Shown: piece after piece, positions 14,355-20,099 of the stretch
How the letters are laid out: each line of letters begins with the position of its first letter
How positions within the stretch are numbered: position 1 is the stretch's first letter
Assembly (NCBI GenBank): GCA_040880545.1
Contig: JBBDIE010000128.1
Coordinates: 1-20,099, forward strand
Length of the DNA stretch: 20,099 nucleotides
Origin: M55B112 sp040880545
GTDB lineage: Bacteria > Bacteroidota > Bacteroidia > Bacteroidales > GCA-2748055
Direction: 5' to 3'
Program-made: the position numbers and the translations under genes
The notes under the pieces: generated by a model
What the model was told of the DNA's origin: nothing
What the model saw: only the letters and a program-made list of their open reading frames with translations
The model's database searches: none

Positions 14355-14552
14355 CTACGGAATGATCTTCACCTCCTTATGTTCAATCATATCATGGAGC
14401 ATATCAAGCAATGACTGCTCCTGTGAATCGATATGACCATCTTCCATGGCAATATGAACGATCTTATCCATTTCATCCCGGGTAATCTGATGATCTTCTA
14501 TTGCCTTCTCGATCATCTCCCTAAGCCTTCCGGCACTTTCGCTGTAAGCCAT
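14355..14552 (-). CDS. Small acidic hypothetical protein (EF-hand/TerB-like pattern)
   Basis: A 65-residue protein with two helix-loop-helix-like stretches, EDHQITRDEMDKIVHIAM and EDGHIDSQEQSLLDMLHDMI. The D-x-(x)-I-(T/D)-x-x-E spacing looks like an EF-hand or TerB-type module, but the loops are too short to claim calcium binding. No signal peptide or membrane helix is seen. It is the first gene of a leftward group with the membrane protein at 14102 and perhaps the antiporter. I do not recognise a named family. Confidence 0.6.
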   Translation of the reverse strand: MAYSESAGRLREMIEKAIEDHQITRDEMDKIVHIAMEDGHIDSQEQSLLDMLHDMIEHKEVKIIP

Positions 14553-14897
14553 AACTTAATAGTATATTTTGCCCCATAAAAATATGGAGGAATTTCCGTT
14601 TTTCCTATTGCATTATTTATGTCACATTCCACCAGCCATATAAGCACCGAAGAAATCAAGAAATGAATCTACTGCTTTTTTAGTTGATCTGTTTATTTTT
14701 ACGTTGTTCTACTGCTTTTATAGTTGATTATCGACTAGCAATTAATAGCCAGGTTATCCTTATTCAGGTTACAGACCTATAAACCTTATATGTTTCAATA
14801 TTAATATAAATTTTTATGGGGTATTTGGTAGATTATCAAATCCGTAGATTGTATATTTAATGCTTTAAATCTTAATCCCACTACAATTTACTTTTAC
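14553..14897. promoter_or_regulatory. Divergent intergenic region with a 21-bp direct repeat
   Basis: This 345-bp, AT-rich region lies between the leftward small genes and the rightward phosphate transporter and must hold both promoters. TCTACTGCTTTT followed by T and TAGTTGAT occurs at 14668-14688 and again at 14708-14728 (20 of 21 bases identical), exactly 40 bp apart, close to four helical turns. That is the layout of a repeated operator. I find no convincing -33/-7 promoter or PhoB-type box. Confidence 0.45.
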
Positions 14898-17165
14898 ATG
14901 GAGGCATATTATATTTTAATTGTGAGCTTCCTGTTTCTACTGGCCATTTCACTCCTCATCGTAGGAGTCAGCAACGACGCTGTAAATTTTCTGAATTCTG
15001 CCATTGGCTCAAAGGCCGCCTCCTTTAAAATGATTTTAACCATTGCCGCTTTAGGGGTCCTCATAGGCGCCACCTTTTCCAACGGAATGATGGAGGTGGC
15101 AAGGAAGGGGATCTTCAACCCGGAGCAGTTCGCCTTCAGTGAAATTATGGTCATCTTTCTTGCCGTGATGCTCACAAATATCCTGTTGCTGGATTTTTTC
15201 AACACCATCGCTCTTCCCACCTCCACCACCATTTCCATAGTCTTCGGAATCCTGGGTGCCGCCACAGCTGTAACTGTAGTGAAAATTTCAGGACCCGGCT
15301 CCCAGGACAGTCTGGAAACATACATCAATATGGAGAGTTCCGTTCTGATCATCGTTGGCATCTTTTTGTCCATTGTCATTGCTTTTAATGCCGGAATGAT
15401 CATCCAGTGGGTTGTACGGCTCCTTTTTACCTTTAACCTGGGAAAAACATACAGATACTGGGCGGGTATCTGGGGTGGATTTGCCATTACGGTCATTCTT
15501 TATTTCCTGCTTATAAAGGGTGCAAAAGGTTCCACACTGGTTACTGAAGAGATGCTCTCCTTCATCAAAGCCAACACAGCCCGGATCCTGCTTTTCAGTT
15601 TTGCCGGCTGGACGTTGATCTTCCAGATCCTGATATACTTCACCCGCTTTAACATCCTTAAGATTACAGTACTGGTAGGTACTTTTGCACTGGCCATGGC
15701 CTTTGCAGGGAACGACCTCGTAAATTTTATCGGTGTTCCCCTGGCCGGTTTTGAGTCATTCAAGGCATTTATGGCATCTGGATCAGCGGATGCAGGTGGT
15801 TTACGCATGGAATCACTGCTGGAGCCTGTAAACACGCCCATCTTTTTTCTAATAGCATCCGGTCTGATTATGGTCCTGACCCTCAGGTATTCAGGGAAAG
15901 CCAGGGCTGTCACAGCCACCACAATTGACCTGAGCAGGCAGGACGAGGGCTCCGAGCGCTTTGCATCTTCTTCACTGGCCAGATTTATTGTCAGAAAGAG
16001 CATTGAGATCAGCAACGGAGCAACAAAAATCACCCCCCGGGCTGTATCCGGATTCCTGAAAAAACGTTTCGAATCGCAGGAAACCAAAGGTGAAAAGCAG
16101 GAGAAACTTGCCTTCGACCTGGTCCGTGCCTCGGTGAACCTGGTGGTTGCCAGTATCCTGATTGCCATAGGAACATCCCTCAAACTTCCCCTCTCAACAA
16201 CCTATGTAACTTTTATGGTTGCCATGGGTACCTCTCTGGCCGACGGAGCATGGGGCAGAGACAGTGCAGTCTACCGGATAACCGGCGTTTTAACCGTCAT
16301 AGGGGGCTGGTTCTTCACTGCATTTATTGCCTTTTTGGCGTCATTTATAATCGCATTTGCCATCTTTTTCGGAAAATTACCGGCAATTCTCTTCCTCATC
16401 GGAGTTTCCTTATTCATAATGATAAGAACCCATATATTTCACAACAAAAGGTCCCGGAAAGAGTATGTGGAGCATGATGAGGTCATTACCGCCTCCTACG
16501 AAATGTTGAGATCATGTGATGAACAGGTGAAAAGATCCGTCACCCGTGTCTCCAAACTTCTGTACCTTACCTATCACAACTTTTCAAAGGAGAAACACAA
16601 AGAGCTGAAGAACCTCCGGAAAGAATCCAGGCACCTGGTTAAAGAGGTGAAGGAACTCCAGCAGGACCTACCCAACACGCTCAGGAAATTCGAAGAAAAT
16701 GACCTGGTGAGCGGCCATCATTATGTACAGATCGTAACCTATATGAAAGAGATGAGTAACTCACTGGCCCATATCGTTCAACCTGCATTTTATCACCTGG
16801 ACAACAACCATGCCTTCGACAGGGAACAGTACGATAGAATAAAGGAATTCAACAACCTCATGGGCGAATTTTTCAGTTTTGTGCTGACCTTACTGCAAAA
16901 CAGGGATTATGACAACATGGATGAGTTGGTAAGCCGGCGCGATGAAATGATCTCCATGGCTAATGATATACTTTTGAACCGGATCCGGATCCTTAAAAAG
17001 ATTAAAAAGGGCGTTAAGGTCAGCGTAACCTATATTGAAATGCTTTCGGAAACCAGGAACCTGCTGCTACATGTGGTTCAGCTGGTTAAGGCAGATGCAA
17101 AACTCCTGCAATCCATAAACACGCAAGAAGATTTGATAATCGAGGAGGTATTGGAGCAGGAGTAA
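14898..17165 (+). CDS. PiT-family inorganic phosphate transporter with C-terminal helical (PhoU-like) extension
   Basis: A 755-residue inner-membrane protein of the PiT (PHO4) family, which takes up phosphate as a cation symporter. Both halves of the inverted-repeat fold carry the signature: GVSNDAVNFLNSAIGSKAA at 23-41 and AGNDLVNFIGVP at 270-281; KLPLSTTYVTFM follows near residue 430. Ten or so helices fill residues 1-530. After these comes a soluble, charged, helical tail (about 545-755) rich in heptad-like Leu/Glu/Lys patterns, resembling a PhoU-like module as in many Bacteroidota PiT proteins, perhaps to sense or gate transport. The ATG at 14898 starts just before the first helix. It is convergent with GH43, with 94 bp between them. 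A role in redox genes is not suggested. Confidence 0.9.
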   Translation: MEAYYILIVSFLFLLAISLLIVGVSNDAVNFLNSAIGSKAASFKMILTIAALGVLIGATFSNGMMEVARKGIFNPEQFAFSEIMVIFLAVMLTNILLLDFFNTIALPTSTTISIVFGILGAATAVTVVKISGPGSQDSLETYINMESSVLIIVGIFLSIVIAFNAGMIIQWVVRLLFTFNLGKTYRYWAGIWGGFAITVILYFLLIKGAKGSTLVTEEMLSFIKANTARILLFSFAGWTLIFQILIYFTRFNILKITVLVGTFALAMAFAGNDLVNFIGVPLAGFESFKAFMASGSADAGGLRMESLLEPVNTPIFFLIASGLIMVLTLRYSGKARAVTATTIDLSRQDEGSERFASSSLARFIVRKSIEISNGATKITPRAVSGFLKKRFESQETKGEKQEKLAFDLVRASVNLVVASILIAIGTSLKLPLSTTYVTFMVAMGTSLADGAWGRDSAVYRITGVLTVIGGWFFTAFIAFLASFIIAFAIFFGKLPAILFLIGVSLFIMIRTHIFHNKRSRKEYVEHDEVITASYEMLRSCDEQVKRSVTRVSKLLYLTYHNFSKEKHKELKNLRKESRHLVKEVKELQQDLPNTLRKFEENDLVSGHHYVQIVTYMKEMSNSLAHIVQPAFYHLDNNHAFDREQYDRIKEFNNLMGEFFSFVLTLLQNRDYDNMDELVSRRDEMISMANDILLNRIRILKKIKKGVKVSVTYIEMLSETRNLLLHVVQLVKADAKLLQSINTQEDLIIEEVLEQE

Positions 17166-17187
17166 AAGCAGCGATTATCACCCAGCC

Positions 17188-17230
17188 CTGAACCATTAGC
17201 CTGGAACCGTCCTTAGAAATCCAGGTTCAG
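17188..17230. terminator. Inverted repeat between the convergent PiT and GH43 genes
   Basis: CTGAACC at 17188-17194 plus CTGGA at 17201-17205 can pair with TCCAGGTTCAG at 17220-17230, an 11-bp stem with a bulge. It lies just after the PiT stop and before the end of the GH43 gene, where a bidirectional terminator would be expected. No T-run follows, so the call is weak. Confidence 0.3.
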
Positions 17231-17259
17231 TTCTTGACGCTCACCTTTCGTGACAGCTT

Positions 17260-18816
17260 TCAATCCATCCTGAACCAATCAAAGTCCACATACCCTCCGG
17301 CCTCTTCTGTAGCATAATTAAACAGGCAGAATTTATTCCCGGTAAAAACGCTCAGGTTGAACTTCATATTCAATGTATCACCCAGCTGCCTGAATTTCCT
17401 GTTGTTAAAGCTGTACCAGAAGGTGGCTTCTCCGGTGCTGTTGGAAGCAATGGTTTTCAGGTATACAGTTTCCCCATTCATTGGTACCGTTGCGATGATC
17501 TCCCCGTTATTCACCATAATAAGATTCCTTGACTCCTTCTCCTGCTTAACCCCGATATACGCATAGGGATCCTGGAACACCGCCAGACCGGCGATATCAC
17601 CATCCTTCATTTGGCTTACCTCAAGTTTTGTAACGCCGGTGGTGGGGATGGCCTGGGCATAGTTGGCAAATGGCCTCTGGGTAAGCGTATTGGGAGCCTC
17701 CCTCAGGTTGCAAACTACCCTTCCTGTGGTAAGTCTGAGGTATCCCGGGCGATTGGAGAGCGACCAGTATTCAGGATCTGGATTGTGGTTCCAGCCCCAT
17801 TGCATGCCCAAGTTATTTTCACTGAACTCATCAGAGACCGGAAGTTCGGTTACCGGGTAGCTCCTTCCCATATCCGGTTTCCTCCAGGTAACCACTGCTT
17901 TACCATCAACCCCCACCATGGGCCAGCCATCCTCCCAGGTAACAGGCTGCAGTGATGGGAAACGCCCAAACGGGCCACTGTCCACGAAAAGAATGGTCCA
18001 CCACTCACCTTGGGGAGACTGAATAAGCGCCCCCTGGTGAATGCCGAAATTCACTCCCGGAGTGGCATCGCTGATCACCACTTTCTGTTCATAGGGACCG
18101 TAAATATTTTCTGAACGCAGCGCCACCTGAATGCCGTCCCTGCCTCCGTATGTGCCGTAGAGGTAATAATACCCGTTGATCTTGTATACATGCATTCCTT
18201 CCAGGCCCCCACGAATATTTCCAGTAAAAACCAACACATCCTCCCCCTTTGGTGAGAGATCAGGATTCACCTCTGTGATGAAAATCTTTCCATATCCATG
18301 TGACACATAGATCTTTCCGTCATCATCAAAAAACAACCCCGGATCATAGAACCCTTTGGGCAGTTTCCTGATCTCCCACGGACCGCCAGGATCATCTGCC
18401 GTACAATGAAACCCGCCTTCATCCAATGTAATGAAAAGCAGATGGAATTTCCCGTTATTGTATTTAATGCTGGTGGCCCATTGCCCGTGGCCATACCTGT
18501 TGCACCCATCCAGGTTGTAACAGGAGTCGAAATCGAACCGCGGTACAGCATGACTGCAGTATTCCCAGTTCACCAGGTCTTTTGATTTAAGAATCGTTAC
18601 ACCAGGAAAAATGAACATGGTGGTGCTGATCATGTAGTAGGTATCATCCACACAGATCACATCAGGGTCTGGAAAGTCGGCAGGTATGACGGGGTTTGTA
18701 TAGGTCCCGTCGCCATTGTCACTGTGTCTTCTCTGTGCCTCCAGGTGTGTGGCAGATAGTGAAAACAGAACCAATAATGCCATTAACTGTGAAACGGTTG
18801 ATCTTTTTGTCATCAT
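17260..18816 (-). CDS. Secreted glycoside hydrolase family 43 enzyme with C-terminal beta-sandwich
   Basis: From the ATG pair at 18816/18813 the protein has 518 residues and begins with a signal peptide (TKRSTVSQLMALLVLFSLSATHLEAQ); an upstream in-frame ATG at 18948 gives an unlikely 44-residue extension. The GH43 five-bladed propeller is clear: PADFPDPDVI (catalytic base Asp), GFYDPGLFFDD (pKa-setting Asp) and GGLEGMHVYK (acid Glu), with typical DDTYYMISTT and GHGQWATSIKY strands. A concanavalin-like domain (GH43_C2 type) follows from about residue 340. The family acts on xylosides and arabinofuranosides of plant hemicelluloses, so the bacterium probably lives on plant or algal polysaccharide. 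No SusC/SusD genes are in the window, so it is outside a visible PUL. Confidence 0.9.
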   Translation of the reverse strand: MMTKRSTVSQLMALLVLFSLSATHLEAQRRHSDNGDGTYTNPVIPADFPDPDVICVDDTYYMISTTMFIFPGVTILKSKDLVNWEYCSHAVPRFDFDSCYNLDGCNRYGHGQWATSIKYNNGKFHLLFITLDEGGFHCTADDPGGPWEIRKLPKGFYDPGLFFDDDGKIYVSHGYGKIFITEVNPDLSPKGEDVLVFTGNIRGGLEGMHVYKINGYYYLYGTYGGRDGIQVALRSENIYGPYEQKVVISDATPGVNFGIHQGALIQSPQGEWWTILFVDSGPFGRFPSLQPVTWEDGWPMVGVDGKAVVTWRKPDMGRSYPVTELPVSDEFSENNLGMQWGWNHNPDPEYWSLSNRPGYLRLTTGRVVCNLREAPNTLTQRPFANYAQAIPTTGVTKLEVSQMKDGDIAGLAVFQDPYAYIGVKQEKESRNLIMVNNGEIIATVPMNGETVYLKTIASNSTGEATFWYSFNNRKFRQLGDTLNMKFNLSVFTGNKFCLFNYATEEAGGYVDFDWFRMD

Positions 18817-19008
18817 ATAGCCTCTTTTTTGGAAGTTCAATGCAAAAGCATGGTTAAATCTGAATGGTAAATCCAACATAAAGATAAGAGAATGGATTGA
18901 ATACCATACATGCAGACACCGGAACACTACGTTCCTAAACGGGCCCATCCCGTATTATTGGTTTGGTGTATATGTTGACCGGAGTATCATCCTTTTGCCT
19001 CCATGGAC

Positions 19009-19034
19009 AAAAAAAGGCTGCTTACGCAACCTTT
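19009..19034 (-). terminator. Rho-independent terminator after the FMN-binding gene
   Basis: On the minus strand AAAGGTTGC, loop GTAA, then GCAGCCTTT forms a 9-bp stem with one T-G wobble, followed by a run of seven T (complement of A at 19009-19015). It lies about 65 bp downstream of the FMN_bind protein stop and should end the porin/FMN_bind transcript before GH43. Confidence 0.75.
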
Positions 19035-19098
19035 AAATGGTTATTCGGTAAAACTAATCTGCCGACATAACCCAAACCGCTTAATTACCACCAATCCT

Positions 19099-19683
19099 TC
19101 ATTGATACCTGTCCGTCAGGGAGAGATGTAAAAAGCCAACCTTTGTCTTTATATCATCGGTAATTGCATGTACAGAGATGGTGGCACCGGTAAGTGCATC
19201 AATATTCTTGTTTACCCGTAAGTCGTTGCTACCATCAAAGCCCCTGAACTGCTTTAACCATCCCCGTGAAGTGATCTCGTATCCATGTGTTGCCTGGTAA
19301 TTGAATACCTCTACCAGCTGAACCGTCAGGGTTGAATCAAGCAGCATGAAATAATCAAAATATTCGGAAGAGAAATCAGCACCCGCCCCCGGATCTGGTG
19401 TACAGCCGCCACCGCGACAGCTATTCACCCGGCCAATGTATATATATTGAACCGGATGAATTCCGGCATCATCTGCCAGTTCAAAAAATTTACCATCTGC
19501 AATTTGCTGCCCGGTTAAAGAGTCATCATAACTTATCTCCCTCAGATCATGAAAGTCAGAAATATCAAACTTTTGTAAACTTCTCTGAATTCGTTTGTTC
19601 TGGTAATCGATTTCAGCCTGACCATAAGTTACCACGCTGCATAATATAATACATATTACCATATAGAACTTACGCATCTTCAT
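19099..19683 (-). CDS. Secreted FMN_bind domain protein (covalent flavin acceptor)
   Basis: A 194-residue protein with a signal peptide (KFYMVICIILCSVVTYG). The C-terminal half is an FMN_bind domain: VNKNIDALTGATIS at about 157-170, where the T of GAT (Thr168) is the site where ApbE-type enzymes attach FMN through a phosphoester, as in NqrC/RnfG. A VNSCRGGGCTPDPG segment near residue 87 has two Cys. Such proteins carry electrons across or outside the membrane. No ApbE gene is in the window. It starts 12 bp after the porin stop and ends before a good terminator, so the two form an operon. Whether it joins an electron-transfer chain with the porin is a guess. Confidence 0.85.
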   Translation of the reverse strand: MKMRKFYMVICIILCSVVTYGQAEIDYQNKRIQRSLQKFDISDFHDLREISYDDSLTGQQIADGKFFELADDAGIHPVQYIYIGRVNSCRGGGCTPDPGAGADFSSEYFDYFMLLDSTLTVQLVEVFNYQATHGYEITSRGWLKQFRGFDGSNDLRVNKNIDALTGATISVHAITDDIKTKVGFLHLSLTDRYQ

Positions 19684-19695
19684 TTTTGTTTGAAT

Positions 19696-20099
19696 TTAAA
19701 ACATTACACCAAAACCGGCATTGAAAGTCTTCGAATAGCTGTCAGAAACCCCGTCTTTAATGAACTGCATATCTGCTTTCAACACTGCTCCTTTTGCCAA
19801 AAATAATGAAACTCCGCTGGTAACAACGCTTTTATGGTATGCTTCATTTTTAGTGATGCCCTGTACTGCAAAATGTGTATCATAATTGGAATATCTCACG
19901 AAGGGATATAATTGCATTTCAGATTTGGTACTTTTCAACACGTTATAACCCAGGTCAACATAATAGCCGAACAAGGCGCTGCCCAGGTCACCCCCGTTTT
20001 TATCTGCTGTAAACTCATTGTACTGATCCGTATTGGATAAACCAGCGTAGTACATTTGGGCGCTCAATTTAAATCCTCCCAATGTATAACGTGTATCTA
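19696..20099 (-). CDS. Outer-membrane porin (C-terminal part; continues off the right edge)
   Basis: The frame is open from the right edge (last codons DTRYTLGGFKLSAQMYYAG) to a stop at 19696-19698, so only the last ~134 codons are present. It alternates hydrophobic and polar residues in amphipathic strands, for example SALFGYYVDLGYNVL, SEMQLYPFVRYSNYD and VVTSGVSLFLAKGAVLKADMQFI, and ends in GFGVMF with a terminal Phe, the signal of beta-barrel outer-membrane proteins. The apparent TTG start at 20082 is not a real start because the frame is open beyond it. The likely type is a phosphate-selective-porin-like (OprP/OprO) or similar porin, and the substrate is not known. It is followed by the FMN_bind gene after 12 bp. 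Confidence 0.7.
   Translation of the reverse strand, partial: DTRYTLGGFKLSAQMYYAGLSNTDQYNEFTADKNGGDLGSALFGYYVDLGYNVLKSTKSEMQLYPFVRYSNYDTHFAVQGITKNEAYHKSVVTSGVSLFLAKGAVLKADMQFIKDGVSDSYSKTFNAGFGVMF

Noticed and set aside
14740..14897. A Bacteroidota -33/-7 promoter before the phosphate transporter
   Set aside because: TATATTTA is one base off the -7 consensus but no -33 TTTG lies at the right spacing, so I do not call it.
14909..16183. Long minus-strand open frames (195 and 227 codons) opposite the phosphate transporter
   Set aside because: They mirror the strongly supported PiT gene, show no domain, and have odd composition typical of antisense shadows.
18817..18948. Start of GH43 at the upstream ATG (18948)
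   Set aside because: The extension is unlike any signal sequence and the ATG pair at 18816/18813 directly precedes a good signal peptide.
1..20099. tRNA, rRNA or CRISPR array
   Set aside because: No cloverleaf, rRNA-like or regularly spaced repeat pattern was seen; the repeats present differ in length and spacing.

Overview
The window looks like a chromosomal segment of a Bacteroidota bacterium, probably of the Bacteroidales/Marinilabiliales kind. The grounds are AT-rich leaders without clear Shine-Dalgarno sequences, outer-membrane proteins ending in Phe, a secreted GH43 glycosidase, a YceI/OB-fold neighbourhood, a long PiT phosphate transporter with a C-terminal helical extension, and Bacteroidota-type dispersed repeats (a CTCTGTGG element and a TCCCGA/TCGGGA hairpin element). 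Species cannot be read from the sequence. Nearly every gene is on the minus strand; the only large plus-strand gene is the phosphate transporter.

Read in the direction of transcription, the right edge holds the end of an outer-membrane porin followed by a secreted covalent-flavin (FMN_bind) protein and a rho-independent terminator, then a secreted GH43 glycosidase (20.1-17.3 kb). The plus-strand PiT transporter (14.9-17.2 kb) converges on it. Left of PiT lie two small unknown proteins, a CPA2-type antiporter with a TrkA-N domain, and a frameshifted nucleotidyltransferase (MNT) remnant on the plus strand.

From 11.8 kb leftward there is a long series of thiol, sulfur and redox genes: an ECF sigma factor and an anti-sigma factor with an HxxxCxxC zinc/thiol motif, a secreted rhodanese-thioredoxin fusion, a thioredoxin-like protein, a DsrE-family protein, an OB-fold membrane-anchored protein, YceI, DUF4833, a LysE-type exporter, a secreted peroxiredoxin-like protein, DUF427, a triple-rhodanese protein, the ergothioneine enzyme EgtD, and a Rieske/glutamate-synthase (FMN) fusion cut by the left edge. 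A reasonable inference is a redox or thiol-stress neighbourhood headed by an RsrA-like switch, but control of the distal genes by that sigma factor is not shown.

The same stretch is scarred by decay and small repeats. It holds fragments of a mercuric-reductase-like flavoprotein, a thioredoxin-fold protein and an outer-membrane barrel protein. A family of small terminal-inverted-repeat elements (four full or partial copies at about 2.6, 4.6-4.8, 5.5 and 9.0 kb) sits at the 3' ends of genes, and two genes take their stop codons from it. These repeats and the sigma/anti-sigma thiol cluster are the most interesting parts of the window.
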